A stretch of 64,000 nt of DNA from Arenibaculum pallidiluteum (GCF_017355985.1 NZ_JAFIQU010000009.1:1-64000), one strand, 5' to 3'. Shown: positions 53,592-63,088, counted from the stretch's first letter. Numbers and translations: made by a program. Notes: a model not told the origin generated them from the letters alone.

Positions 53592-54614
53592 TCAGCGCCG
53601 CCCGGCCAGCGGCCACTCCACCTGGCTCGAGAAGTGGCGCGCGAGGAACCGGTAGGTCTCCTTCAGCAGCGCCTCCATCTCGGGCGACTTCTCGATCGGC
53701 GTCGCGGTCCAGCGTGCGATCAGGTCGTCCCACAGCATCAGGCGGAAATGCAGGTCGTCCCGCACGTCGCGGATGAACTTGATCTGAGCCTGGATGTTCC
53801 GCAGCACGGCCAGGATCTCGCCGGTCTGCGCGTCGGTCTGGCCGAACATCCCCTCGAAATTCATGACCGGCGTCTTGATCAGCGCCTGCATGCGGAAGAT
53901 TTCGTTCCGGATGCCCTGGTCGCGGCGGTAGAGGTTCGACAGAACGTCGAAGTTGCGCTGGATCTGCTTCACATAGCCGAAACGGTCGCGCAGCGCCTCG
54001 ATGAAGGAGAGCTCGCGCGCCAGGGTGTCGACCATGTTGACGACCTCCTCGCGGCGGTCCTTGCCAAGGCCCAGCTTCTCCGCCGCGCGGGTGAAGGCCT
54101 CGTTGACCTTCTGCCGGGTCGTCGGGTCCCCTGCGATCTGCTCGAGCTGCGTCAGGTCCACGATCACCGCTTCGCCGCCCGTGAGCCAGGAGACGAGCTG
54201 CACCGTCAGGCGGTTCTTGGCGATCTCCCGGTGCTTCTCCTCGACCTTCCAGGACGCGCTTCCATCGAGCAGCTCGTGCGGGATCGAGTCCCCGGGGCGG
54301 ATCTCCTTCACGTAGCGCAGGCTCTTCTCGACGATATCGAGCAGCCGCCCGTCCAGGGAGTCAGGGCCCAGGTTGAACTCGAAGCGCAATGTCTCCAGCG
54401 GCACCGCGCCCTTGAGATCGCCCAGGGGGATGTGGAATGCGGCCTCGCCGGTCGTGCTGATCGGGGCGAAGAAGCCGCCGTCGACGGTGAAGACCTTGTG
54501 CTCGAAGGCAAAATGCCTGCTGCGGTCGTCGCCGGGCAGGACCTGGTCCGAGGAGGGCGTCCCGTCGCCGGGCACGTCCTGGCCGTCATGGTCGACGCTC
54601 GCTTCGGAACCCAT
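53592..54614 (-). CDS. Conserved-looking protein of unknown function
   Basis: 340 residues, soluble, no signal peptide. After a disordered acidic start come FAFEHKVFTVDGGFFAPISTTGEAAFHIPLGDLKGAVPLETLRFEFNL (beta-rich) and then a long helical, coiled-coil-like part (LEQIAGDPTTRQKVNEAFTRAAEKLGLGKDRREEVVNMVDTLARELSFIEALRDRFGYVKQIQRNFDVLSNLYRRDQGIRNEIFRMQALIK). It ends with FIRDVRDDLHFRLMLWDDLIARW. No family recognised; natural composition and length argue for a real gene. Convergent with sufA and divergent from pepN. Confidence 0.75.
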   Translation of the reverse strand: MGSEASVDHDGQDVPGDGTPSSDQVLPGDDRSRHFAFEHKVFTVDGGFFAPISTTGEAAFHIPLGDLKGAVPLETLRFEFNLGPDSLDGRLLDIVEKSLRYVKEIRPGDSIPHELLDGSASWKVEEKHREIAKNRLTVQLVSWLTGGEAVIVDLTQLEQIAGDPTTRQKVNEAFTRAAEKLGLGKDRREEVVNMVDTLARELSFIEALRDRFGYVKQIQRNFDVLSNLYRRDQGIRNEIFRMQALIKTPVMNFEGMFGQTDAQTGEILAVLRNIQAQIKFIRDVRDDLHFRLMLWDDLIARWTATPIEKSPEMEALLKETYRFLARHFSSQVEWPLAGRR

Positions 54615-54744
54615 TTGGCTCGACTGCCCTCGAGAACCCAGTGCTGACCTTACCTTATAGACGAGGAGCCCTGCGAACGGCAGTGGTTTTGACCGTCCCG
54701 GCCGGCTGATATGCTCCGCCGTCCCATTCCGATGCTGCGAGACG

Positions 54745-57399
54745 ATGATGGATAAGGGCGCCCCCCAAGCGATCTACCTGAAGGACTACCGGCCGCCCGC
54801 CTTCCTGATCGACGATGTCGATCTGCGCTTCGAGCTCGGCGAGGAAGCGACGCGTGTGCGCTCCCGCCTGGCCATGCGGCCCAATCCGGCCGCGCAGGGC
54901 TCGGCGGCCACGCTGGTCCTCGATGGGCAGGATCTGGTCCTGGTGGCGCTGTCGCTCGACGGGGCGCCGCTCGCCCCCGGCGCGTACCGCGTCGGCGAGG
55001 AGCGGCTGGAGATCCCGGGCGTGCCCGACCGGCCCTTCGTGCTTGAGGTCGAGACCGAGATCCGCCCCCAGGACAACACATCGCTGGAGGGGCTTTACAA
55101 GTCGTCCGGCAACTTCTGCACCCAGTGCGAGGCCGAGGGCTTCCGCAAGATCACCTACTTCCTCGACCGCCCGGACGTGATGGCGCGATACCGCACCACC
55201 ATCGTCGCGGACAAGGCCCGCTATCCCGTGCTCCTGAGCAACGGCAACCCCACCGGAGCCGGCGAGCTGGAGGGCGGCCGCCACTGGGCAACCTGGGAGG
55301 ACCCCTTCCCCAAGCCCTGCTACCTGTTCGCCCTGGTCGCGGGCAACCTGGTCCGCGTCAGCGACAGCTTCGAGACCGTGTCGGGCCGCTCGATCGACCT
55401 GCGCATCTACGTCGAGCCCGGGAACGAGGACAAGGTCGGCCATGCCATGGCCTCGCTGAAGCGCGCCATGCGCTGGGACGAGGAGGTCTACGGCCTCGAA
55501 TACGACCTCGACATCTTCATGATCGTCGCGGTGTCCGACTTCAACATGGGGGCCATGGAGAACAAGGGCCTCAACATCTTCAACACGAAATACGTGCTTG
55601 CCCGGCCCGAGAGCGCCACCGACGTGGACTTCGAGGGGGTCGAGGCCGTCGTGGCCCACGAGTACTTCCACAACTGGACCGGCAACCGCGTCACCTGCCG
55701 CGACTGGTTCCAGCTGAGCCTGAAGGAGGGCCTTACGGTCTTCCGCGACCAGGAGTTCTCGGCGGACATGCACTCGCGGGCGGTCGAGCGCATCGGCAAC
55801 GTGGCTGCCCTGCGGACCGCGCAGTTCGCCGAGGATGCCAGCCCCATGGCGCATCCCGTGCGCCCCGAGACCTATATCGAGATCAACAACTTCTACACGA
55901 CCACGGTCTACGAGAAGGGCGCCGAGGTCGTGCGCATGATCCATACCCTCCTGGGCCCCGCGGGCTTCCGCAAGGGCATGGACCTGTATTTCGAGCGGCA
56001 TGACGGGCAGGCCGTGACCTGCGAGGACTTCGTGGCGGCCATGGAGGACGCCACCGGCGTCGATCTCGGGCAGTTCCGGCTGTGGTACGCGCAGGCCGGC
56101 ACCCCGACGGTCGAGGCAACGGGAAGTCACGACGCGGACGCCCGGCGCTACCAGCTGAAGCTCCGGCAGACCGTCCCCCCAACCCCGGGTCAGCCCGTCA
56201 AGAAGCCCATGCACATCCCGGTCGCGATGGGCCTTCTCGACGCCCAGGGACGGGACATTCCCCTGCGCCTCGCGGGCGAGGCCGCGCCGGGCGCGACCAC
56301 GCGCGTCCTGGACCTCCGGGAGGCCGAGCAGACCTTCGTCTTCGAGGACGTCGCGGCCCCGCCCGTCCCGTCGCTGCTGCGCGGCTTCTCGGCGCCGGTG
56401 AAGCTCCGGACGGAGTTCGACGACGCCGCGCTTACCTTCCTGATGGCCCATGATTCCGATGCCTTCAACCGCTGGGAGGCCGGCCAGCAGCTCGCGACGC
56501 GGCTGCTGCTGCGCCTCGTCGCGGAGCACGAGGCGGGCCGGCCGCTCGCGCTGGACGCGGGCTTCGTCGACGCCATGGGGCGCATCCTCGGCGACCGGTC
56601 GCTGGACCCGGAATTCGCGGCCGCGGCGCTGGGGCTGCCCGGGGAAGGCTATCTCGGCCAGCAGATGGACGTGGTGTCGGTCGACGCCATCCATGCGGCA
56701 CGGCAGTTCGTGCGCAGGAGCCTGGCCGAGGCCCTGCGGGCCCCGCTCATGGAAACCTACCGCCGCCTCGCGGGCAACGAGGATCCCGGCTACGAGGCCG
56801 AGGCGGCCGGGCGGCGCAGCCTCAAGAACACGGCGCTGGGCTATCTGATGGCGCTGGATGACCGCGAGTCAGTCGAGCTCTGCCTCGGCCAGTTCCGCAT
56901 GGCGCGCACCATGACGGAGTCCATCGCGGCCCTCGGCCTGCTTGCCCAGTCCGACGCCCCCGAGCGCATCGAGGCCCTGGACAGCTTCCTGGATCGCTGG
57001 CGCGACGAGGCGCTGGTCGTCAACAAATGGCTGGGTGTGCAGGCGACCTCGCAACGGACCGACACGCTGGACCGGGTCAAGGCGCTGCTCGACCATCCCG
57101 TCTTCGAGATCAGAAACCCGAACAAGGTCTATGCACTGATCGGCGGGTTCGCCGGAGGCAACATCGTGCGTTTCCACGATGCCAGCGGGGCCGGCTACCG
57201 CTTCCTGGCCGACCAGGTGATCCGGCTCGACGCCCTCAACCCGCAGGTCGCCTCGCGCATGGTCAAGCCGTTCTCGCGCTGGCGGAAATACGATGCCGGC
57301 CGCCAGGCGCTGATGCGGGCCGAGCTGGAACGCATCACGGCGGTCAAGGGCCTGTCGCGGGACGTCTTCGAGATCGCTTCGAAGAGCCTTGCGGACTGA
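54745..57399 (+). CDS. pepN: Aminopeptidase N (M1 metallopeptidase)
   Basis: 884 residues, typical for bacterial PepN. Exopeptidase motif GAMEN at 269-273 and zinc site HEYFH (305-309) with Glu328 (HExxH-x18-E). N-terminal beta domain contains NFCTQCEAEGFRKITYFLDRPDVMARY, and the C-terminal alpha-solenoid ends NPQVASRMVKPFSRWRKYDAGRQALMRAELERI. Cytosolic peptide turnover. Confidence 0.97.
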   Translation: MMDKGAPQAIYLKDYRPPAFLIDDVDLRFELGEEATRVRSRLAMRPNPAAQGSAATLVLDGQDLVLVALSLDGAPLAPGAYRVGEERLEIPGVPDRPFVLEVETEIRPQDNTSLEGLYKSSGNFCTQCEAEGFRKITYFLDRPDVMARYRTTIVADKARYPVLLSNGNPTGAGELEGGRHWATWEDPFPKPCYLFALVAGNLVRVSDSFETVSGRSIDLRIYVEPGNEDKVGHAMASLKRAMRWDEEVYGLEYDLDIFMIVAVSDFNMGAMENKGLNIFNTKYVLARPESATDVDFEGVEAVVAHEYFHNWTGNRVTCRDWFQLSLKEGLTVFRDQEFSADMHSRAVERIGNVAALRTAQFAEDASPMAHPVRPETYIEINNFYTTTVYEKGAEVVRMIHTLLGPAGFRKGMDLYFERHDGQAVTCEDFVAAMEDATGVDLGQFRLWYAQAGTPTVEATGSHDADARRYQLKLRQTVPPTPGQPVKKPMHIPVAMGLLDAQGRDIPLRLAGEAAPGATTRVLDLREAEQTFVFEDVAAPPVPSLLRGFSAPVKLRTEFDDAALTFLMAHDSDAFNRWEAGQQLATRLLLRLVAEHEAGRPLALDAGFVDAMGRILGDRSLDPEFAAAALGLPGEGYLGQQMDVVSVDAIHAARQFVRRSLAEALRAPLMETYRRLAGNEDPGYEAEAAGRRSLKNTALGYLMALDDRESVELCLGQFRMARTMTESIAALGLLAQSDAPERIEALDSFLDRWRDEALVVNKWLGVQATSQRTDTLDRVKALLDHPVFEIRNPNKVYALIGGFAGGNIVRFHDASGAGYRFLADQVIRLDALNPQVASRMVKPFSRWRKYDAGRQALMRAELERITAVKGLSRDVFEIASKSLAD

Positions 57400-57406
57400 T
57401 GCCGAC

Positions 57407-57434
57407 GGCATCGGGGGCTGGCGCCCCCGGTGCC
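57407..57434. terminator. Hairpin between convergent pepN and cytochrome genes
   Basis: GGCATCGGGGGC (57407-57418) and GCCCCCGGTGCC (57423-57434), a 12-bp stem with one G-T pair and a 4-base loop. Confidence 0.55.
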
Positions 57435-57442
57435 GCCACCAT

Positions 57443-57817
57443 TCACTTCACGCTGTTCAGATAGGCGATCAGGTTCTTGCGGTCCGCCTCGTTCTTGGCA
57501 CCCGCATAGGCCATCTTGTTGCCCGGGACGGTGCCCTTGGGATCCGCGATGTACTTGTCGAGGTTCTCGTCGTTCCACTCGAGCCCGGAGCCCTTCAGGG
57601 CCGGAGAGTAGGCGAAGCCATCGACGCTACCGGCCTTGCGGCCGACCACGCCGGCCAAGCTCGGACCCACGCGGTTCTTTCCGGCCTCGACCGTGTGGCA
57701 GGCGGCGCAGGCGCGCTTGAAGAAGGATTCGCCCGCCTTGGCGTCCTGGGCTTGGGCGGCCGTGGCCCCCATCATCCCGAGACCGAGCGCGAGACCCAAC
57801 AGCATCTTGTAGTTCAT
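57443..57817 (-). CDS. Periplasmic class I cytochrome c (c2/c550 type)
   Basis: 124 residues. Signal peptide (MLLGLALGLGMMGATAAQAQ), haem-binding C-A-A-C-H (RACAACHTVEAGKNRVGPSLAGVVGRKAG) and axial Met in GTVPGNKMAYAGAKNEADRKNLIAYL. It carries electrons to or from the bc1 complex or an oxidase. The ATG at 57817 gives the signal peptide; the longer frame is unlikely. The universal stress gene lies upstream on the same strand. Confidence 0.94.
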   Translation of the reverse strand: MNYKMLLGLALGLGMMGATAAQAQDAKAGESFFKRACAACHTVEAGKNRVGPSLAGVVGRKAGSVDGFAYSPALKGSGLEWNDENLDKYIADPKGTVPGNKMAYAGAKNEADRKNLIAYLNSVK

Positions 57818-58038
57818 GGCGTTCCTCGGTTGCCGGACTCGGCCCGCGGGCCGAATGTCGAAGCGAGGCAATTACCATGAAAGCCCGCGCCTGACAGTAG
57901 GCAATCCGACGCATATCTGATGCTGCCCCGAAGGCGCTACCGCGCCCGCAGGTGCGAACGAAGGGTCTGTTCCGGCACCCCGTCTTGCCACCCTATCCCG
58001 GTGCAGGCCCGGGCGGCCCCGGGGCCTGCCATGCCCCT

Positions 58039-58899
58039 TCAGTGCGCCATGAGCACGGGCAGGGCCGCGTTGCCGACGACGTGCCGGGTCACGCCGCCCA
58101 GGATCATCTCGCGCAGGCGGCTGTGGCCGTAGGCGCCGATCACCAGCAGGTCGGCGCCTGCCTCCATCGCCCGCGCCGTCAACGCGCCGCCCACGGGGTC
58201 GATGCCGGGATTAATGCGTTGGACCTTCGCCGAGATCCCCTGCCAGGCCAGGTACTCGGAAAGCTGGCCGGCACTCTCGCCGGAGGTAACAGACGTCTCG
58301 GCCGTCAGGACATGGACCGTCTCGGCCCGGCGCAGGAGTGGCATGGCCGCCGCCACCGCACGCGCGGATTCGAGACCCCCGTTCCAGGCGATTGCGACGC
58401 TGCGGCCGAGTGTCTGGAGCGGAGCGGCCGGCGCCAGGAGCACCGGGCGGGCGGACCCCATCAGCGCGGCCTCGAACACCGCCGGGAGGGCCGGGTCGGT
58501 GTCCAGCCCGACGCGCGAGAAGACGACGACGTCGACCAGGCGGGCCCGCACGGGAACGACCTCGTCCGCGCGCCCCGTGGTCTCGACCCAGCCGGCCGTC
58601 AGCCGGCCCGGCCCTGGCGGGCGTTCGCAGGTCTCGGCCGCGGCCGCTGAGGCGGCCGCGGCGAAGGTGTCGGCCGCCATGCGCGCCTGAGAGGCAGCCT
58701 CGGCTTCCGCCGTGCGCATGATCTCGTCGACCAGGGCGCCGGACATCCCCTCGCCCAGCATCGGCACGGCGTCGCGGGGATCGAGCCGGACGAAGATGCC
58801 CTCCACATGGCCCGAGAACGGGCGGGCCAGGGCGAAGGCCGCGTCGAGCGCCTGCCGGTCGGCTTCGCGCCCCGTCAATGGCACCAGGATACGCTTCAT
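58039..58899 (-). CDS. Tandem-domain universal stress protein (UspA family)
   Basis: 286 residues, two Usp domains. The N-terminal half starts KRILVPLTGREADRQALDAAFALARPFSGHVEGIFVRLDP; the C-terminal half ends with ADLLVIGAYGHSRLREMILGGVTRHVVGNAALPVLMAH, which keeps the ATP-binding G-x2-G-x9-G pattern. The ATG at 58899 is 5 bases after AGGGGGG and preferred to the adjacent ATG at 58902. Possible Fnr/Crp box 60 bases upstream. Confidence 0.92.
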   Translation of the reverse strand: MKRILVPLTGREADRQALDAAFALARPFSGHVEGIFVRLDPRDAVPMLGEGMSGALVDEIMRTAEAEAASQARMAADTFAAAASAAAAETCERPPGPGRLTAGWVETTGRADEVVPVRARLVDVVVFSRVGLDTDPALPAVFEAALMGSARPVLLAPAAPLQTLGRSVAIAWNGGLESARAVAAAMPLLRRAETVHVLTAETSVTSGESAGQLSEYLAWQGISAKVQRINPGIDPVGGALTARAMEAGADLLVIGAYGHSRLREMILGGVTRHVVGNAALPVLMAH

Positions 58900-58957
58900 C
58901 ATGTCCCCCCTTCGTAGAGCTTCGGGCCATCCTGCACCCCGCGCCGCTCCCGCCACC

Positions 58958-58971
58958 GTGACATGGGTCAA
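58958..58971 (-). promoter_or_regulatory. Possible Fnr/FixK-type box upstream of Usp gene
   Basis: Minus strand TTGAC-CCAT-GTCAC, one mismatch from the symmetrical TTGAN6TCAA core, centred about 65 bases upstream of the Usp start at 58899. Confidence 0.4.
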
Positions 58972-59097
58972 ATGCCGGAAGGACGCGGCGCAGGGGCCTG
59001 ACGGCAAAATCGTCGGACAGATTGTCGCACCATTGACAGCCTCTTGCATGCGCGCGAAGGTCAGCCGCCCCATGCTGCACCCGCGAGAGACGCCGCG

Positions 59098-62000
59098 ATG
59101 CCGTCCGCCAAGACCAAGCGCCGCCTGCGCGCCGAGGATGCCGAAGCCGTCGGAAACGCCCTGAGCGGCATCGTACCCGTGCTGCCCGCGGCGGACCGGC
59201 CATCGGTGCCGACGGATCCGCAGATCGAGCCCGACGAGGCGCTGTTCCCCGGCGGCGGCAAGGCCGATCTGGCGCAGCTCGCCGGCGAGCTGCGCGCGGA
59301 GCTCGACGAGCTCGGGCGCGCCGCGCTCGACGACCCCGCGTCCAATCCGGTGATGCGCCTCGCCCTGACGCTCACGCGGCGGCTGCAGGCGGGCTCGCTG
59401 GACTATGGGGTGCTGGAGCGCCTGGTCCAGCATCTGGCCGCCGAGGGCTTCCTCTACCGCGCCGCCCGGCTCGGCCGGCTGCTCGGCGAGACCGATCCGG
59501 AGGCGAACGCCGAACGGCTGCGTGGGCTGCTGCGCCGGCTGGCCGGGCTGGAGGACGACGGTGCCGTCAGTTTCGAGGCGTTCCAGCAGATCCTCGGCCG
59601 CGAGGTCTTCGGCATCGTCTTCACCGCGCACCCGACCTTCAACCTGTCGGGCGAGCTGATGGAGATCCTGGCGACGCTGGCCACCGGCCGCTCCGGCGAC
59701 GGACGTCCGCTCACCGACGGCACCCGCGCGGAGCTGGTCGCAGCCATGGCCAGCCGGGTCCATCGGCCGGATTCCGCCCTCACCCTGGATCGCGAGCATG
59801 CATTGTCGCTGGTCGCCATCGGCCATGCCCGCGCCGCCCTGCGCCGCGTGCACGAGATCGCCCTCGACGTCGCGGCCGAGGCTTGGCCGGACCGCTGGAC
59901 CGAGCTGGTGCCGCGCGTGATGACGGTGGCGAGCTGGGTCGGCTACGACCTGGACGGCCGCTCCGACATCCGGTGGACCGACACGCTGCACAAGCGCCTG
60001 CTGGTCCAGGTCGCGCAGCTCCGCCACTGCCGCGAGGAGCTGCGCGCGGCGCGTGCCGAGGCCCGCTGGCCCGAGACCGCCGGTCAAGCGCTCGAGCTGC
60101 TGGAATCCCGTCTGGCGCTGGCGGTGAACGAGGCCACCGACGAGGCCGACGCATTCGCCATGGGGCCTGCCGGCGAGGACGCCCCGGCACGGATCGCCCG
60201 CATTTCCCGCCGCATGCACGACGGTCTGGCGCTGCGCATGACCGACGCGGCCGCTGCGGTGGAGCTGATCGATCGCGCGATCCGCCTGACGCTCGCGGCC
60301 GACGAGATCGCGCCCGAGGCCGTGCGCCGGCTCTGCGTGCTGCGCGCCGACCTGGCCGGGCATGGGCTGGGCCTCGCCCATACCCATGTTCGGATCAACG
60401 CCACCCAGCTCCACAATGCGATCCGCAAGACCGTGGGCATGGAGACCGCACCCGACGATCCGCGCTTCCGCCAGTCCTATCTGAACGCGGTCAACGAGCT
60501 GCTGGACAGCGTCGAGCCCGCAAGCGTGAACTTCGGATCGCTGCTCGCCGAGCGGACCTCGGCGAAGCGGCTCTTCATGCTGATCGCGCAGATGCTGAAA
60601 TACGCGGATGCCGGCACGCCGGTCCGCTTCCTCATCGCGGAATGCGAGACCGCCTTCACGGCCCTGACGGCGCTCTATTACGCCCGGCTCTTCGGGGTCG
60701 AGGACCGCGTCGACATCAGCCCCCTGTTCGAGACCGAACGCGCCCTCGAGGTTGGCAGCCGGGTGATCGAGCAGCTCCTGGAGAACCCGCACTACCGGGC
60801 CTATGTCCGGCGCCGCGGCCGCCTGTGCATTCAGACGGGCTACTCGGATGCCGGCCGCTATCTCGGCCAGACGCCGGCCGCGGCCTCCATCGAGCGGCTG
60901 AAGATGCGGATCGCACGCCTCTTCCCCAAGCACGGGCTGGACGGCGTCGAGCTCGTCATCTTCGACACCCACGGCGAGTCGATCGGCCGCGGGGCGCACC
61001 CGGCCGGCTTCCCGGACCGGCTGAGCTACGTGTCTCCGCCGACCTTCCTCGCCTTCCTGGCCGAGAACGGCATCGCCTACAAGCAGGAGACCAGCTTCCA
61101 GGGCGGCGACGGCTACCTGCCCTTCGTGACGCCCGCCGGCGCCTTCGCCGTGGTCACGCGCGTCATCGAGTACATGTTCGGCCAGTACGGGCCCGCGCGC
61201 CGGCCCTTCGAGCCCGACCCGTTCTACGAGGATCCCGACTACATCACGGAGTTCTTCACCACGGTGAAGGAGTTCCAGGTCGCCCTGATGCGCGACCCGA
61301 ACTACGCGCTGCTGCTGTCCACCTACGGGCCCGGGCTGCTCTATCCCTCGGGCAGCCGCGCGACCAAGCGGCAGCAGGAGGGCGGCGACGGCAGCGAGAC
61401 TCCCAGCGCGTCCCAGACCCGCGCGATCCCGCACAACGCGATCCTGATGCAGCTCGGCCTCCCGGCCAATGCGATCTCCGGCGTCGGCGAGGCGATCGCG
61501 AAGGATCCCGGCAGGTTCCGGCAGCTCCTGCTGCGCAGCCCCCGGTTCCGACAGCTCCTCGGGGTCGTGGGCTACGGCCTCGCGATCTCCGAGCCCGACG
61601 CGCTGCGCGCCTATGTGGACACGCTGGATCCCGCGACCTGGCTGCTGCGCGCCGGCCGCGAGGGCGAGGCCGCTCGCGCCGAGGAGCTGCGCACCCTCGC
61701 GGCCTTCCTGGAGGAGGGTCAGCTCCACGCCCGTCAGGTCAAGATCCTGCGCAAGCTGCTCGGCGACTGGTGGGTCCTGCGCGACGCGCTCGGCGCCCAA
61801 GGAGGTTCGGCCGGCAGCCCCGGAAGCGGCTCCGTGCCGGGACCGGGGACAGAAGGCTCGTCGGTCGGCGTGCTCCACGCGGTGCGCCTCGCCCTGATGC
61901 ACGAGATCTACCGGCTCGCGACGCACGTGCCCCCCTTCTCCAGCCAGCACAACACGACCCATGCCAGGGTGATCGCCCGGGTCCTGCACCTGGACGTGCC

Positions 62001-62211
62001 CGGCGCCGTGGACGAGCTCCGATCGATCTTCCCGGCGGAAGGCATGGCGGCGCCCACCGACGATTTCGGCGAGCGCGCGACCTATGTCAGCGAGGAGGGG
62101 CAGAACTACCGGCGCGAGAACGAGCAGCTCTTCGATCCCATGCTGTCGCTGCACGAGCTCGTGCGCCGCACCGGCATCGCGCTGGTCCACCATTACGGCT
62201 TCTTCGGCTGA
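59098..62211 (+). CDS. Phosphoenolpyruvate carboxylase family protein, divergent
   Basis: 1037 residues. Helical PEPC architecture with VFTAHPTFNL (His178, matching the catalytic His loop TAHPTE), QTGYSDAGRYLGQ (582-590; usual GYSDSNKDGG-type loop, Lys replaced by Arg587) and FDTHGESIGRGAHP (622-635; usual FHGRGGTIGRGGAP). By alignment to E. coli PEPC, His579 becomes Asp623 and Arg581 becomes His625, while Arg587 is kept (Arg631). The C-terminus (YGFFG) lacks the usual NTG end. The true reaction is uncertain. Start chosen at 59098; divergent from the Usp gene. Confidence 0.85.
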   Translation: MPSAKTKRRLRAEDAEAVGNALSGIVPVLPAADRPSVPTDPQIEPDEALFPGGGKADLAQLAGELRAELDELGRAALDDPASNPVMRLALTLTRRLQAGSLDYGVLERLVQHLAAEGFLYRAARLGRLLGETDPEANAERLRGLLRRLAGLEDDGAVSFEAFQQILGREVFGIVFTAHPTFNLSGELMEILATLATGRSGDGRPLTDGTRAELVAAMASRVHRPDSALTLDREHALSLVAIGHARAALRRVHEIALDVAAEAWPDRWTELVPRVMTVASWVGYDLDGRSDIRWTDTLHKRLLVQVAQLRHCREELRAARAEARWPETAGQALELLESRLALAVNEATDEADAFAMGPAGEDAPARIARISRRMHDGLALRMTDAAAAVELIDRAIRLTLAADEIAPEAVRRLCVLRADLAGHGLGLAHTHVRINATQLHNAIRKTVGMETAPDDPRFRQSYLNAVNELLDSVEPASVNFGSLLAERTSAKRLFMLIAQMLKYADAGTPVRFLIAECETAFTALTALYYARLFGVEDRVDISPLFETERALEVGSRVIEQLLENPHYRAYVRRRGRLCIQTGYSDAGRYLGQTPAAASIERLKMRIARLFPKHGLDGVELVIFDTHGESIGRGAHPAGFPDRLSYVSPPTFLAFLAENGIAYKQETSFQGGDGYLPFVTPAGAFAVVTRVIEYMFGQYGPARRPFEPDPFYEDPDYITEFFTTVKEFQVALMRDPNYALLLSTYGPGLLYPSGSRATKRQQEGGDGSETPSASQTRAIPHNAILMQLGLPANAISGVGEAIAKDPGRFRQLLLRSPRFRQLLGVVGYGLAISEPDALRAYVDTLDPATWLLRAGREGEAARAEELRTLAAFLEEGQLHARQVKILRKLLGDWWVLRDALGAQGGSAGSPGSGSVPGPGTEGSSVGVLHAVRLALMHEIYRLATHVPPFSSQHNTTHARVIARVLHLDVPGAVDELRSIFPAEGMAAPTDDFGERATYVSEEGQNYRRENEQLFDPMLSLHELVRRTGIALVHHYGFFG

Positions 62212-62379
62212 TCCAGTCGCAGACGCAGGCGTTCCGTGCGGCAAGCGGCGCCATGCGCGCCGCCGTGCCATGCACGTACTGCGGTTATCCTCCATTCGGC
62301 CTGCATCTCGAAAGTCGATTGCCACCCCCGGGGTTCCGGGGTAGTGCTCGAACGATCACTGAGTGGATGGAAGCTCACC

Positions 62380-62946
62380 GTGAAACCTCGCGCCCTTGCC
62401 CTCGGCCTCGCCACCCTCGCCGCCCCGCTGCTGGCCGCGCCTGCGCAGGCCCAGCAGTCCCCCGCCCAGCTCAGCTTCGGCATCGCCCATTTCGACCAGC
62501 ACTGGCTGGACCCGAATGCGGGGTTCCTCGATTCCTCGGAAAGCGACGACCGCTTCGAGACCGTGGACTTCCGGGCCGAGTATCGGTACGCGCCGGTCTG
62601 GACCTATGGCGGCTGGGCCGGGCTGCGCCCGTTCGTCGGGATCGAGGCGACGGCGGACGCCGCGGTCTACGGCCTGGGCGGCGTCGCGCTGGACCTGAAG
62701 CTCGGCCCGGTCATCGTGACGCCCAGCTTCGGCGCCGGCCTGTATCACGACGGCGACGGCAAGGACCTGGGCTCGATCCTCGAGTTCCGCAGCATGATCG
62801 AGGTCGGCTACGAGTTCACCTCGGGCTACCGGGTCAGCGTCCAGTTCAGCCACATCTCGAACGGCGGGATCACGGACACGAACCCCGGCGCCAACGTCGT
62901 GGGCGCCTATCTCCACGTGCCCTTCTCCGCCCTCACCGGGATCTAA
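62380..62946 (+). CDS. PagL-like lipid A deacylase / acyloxyacyl hydrolase family protein
   Basis: 188 residues. Signal peptide PRALALGLATLAAPLLAAPAQAQ, then an eight-strand outer-membrane barrel pattern. The PagL site QFSHISNGGITDTNPG keeps His-x-Ser, but the position of the catalytic Glu (12 residues after Ser) is Asn in NPGAN. The GTG at 62380 is preceded by GGAAG 6 bases upstream; no ATG in frame gives a signal peptide. Deacylation of lipid A is likely but not assured. Confidence 0.82.
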   Translation: MKPRALALGLATLAAPLLAAPAQAQQSPAQLSFGIAHFDQHWLDPNAGFLDSSESDDRFETVDFRAEYRYAPVWTYGGWAGLRPFVGIEATADAAVYGLGGVALDLKLGPVIVTPSFGAGLYHDGDGKDLGSILEFRSMIEVGYEFTSGYRVSVQFSHISNGGITDTNPGANVVGAYLHVPFSALTGI

Positions 62947-62949
62947 ACT

Positions 62950-62982
62950 CAAGGCGCTTGATGGAAGCCATCAAGCGCCTTG
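62950..62982. terminator. Long perfect hairpin between convergent genes
   Basis: CAAGGCGCTTGATGG (62950-62964), AAG loop, CCATCAAGCGCCTTG (62968-62982): perfect 15-bp stem immediately after the PagL-like stop and before the aminotransferase. On the minus strand it is followed by AGTTTAG. Confidence 0.65.
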
Positions 62983-63088
62983 CGTATGACCCCCTGAAAG
63001 CGAAGCCGGCGCCTCCCTGGGGGAGGCGCCGGCGGGACGCACGGTGCGCAGGAAGTAGCGGCCGCGTCCTCGCCCGGCCGCACGCCCG

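Noticed and set aside
54655..56694. 679-codon minus-strand frame inside pepN
   Set aside because: Antisense shadow; pepN carries GAMEN and HExxH motifs on the plus strand.
58039..62325. 1428-codon open frame on the minus strand covering the PEPC-like gene
   Set aside because: Only its last 286 codons (Usp) are real; the rest is antisense to a gene with clear PEPC motifs and arises from high GC in codon position 3.
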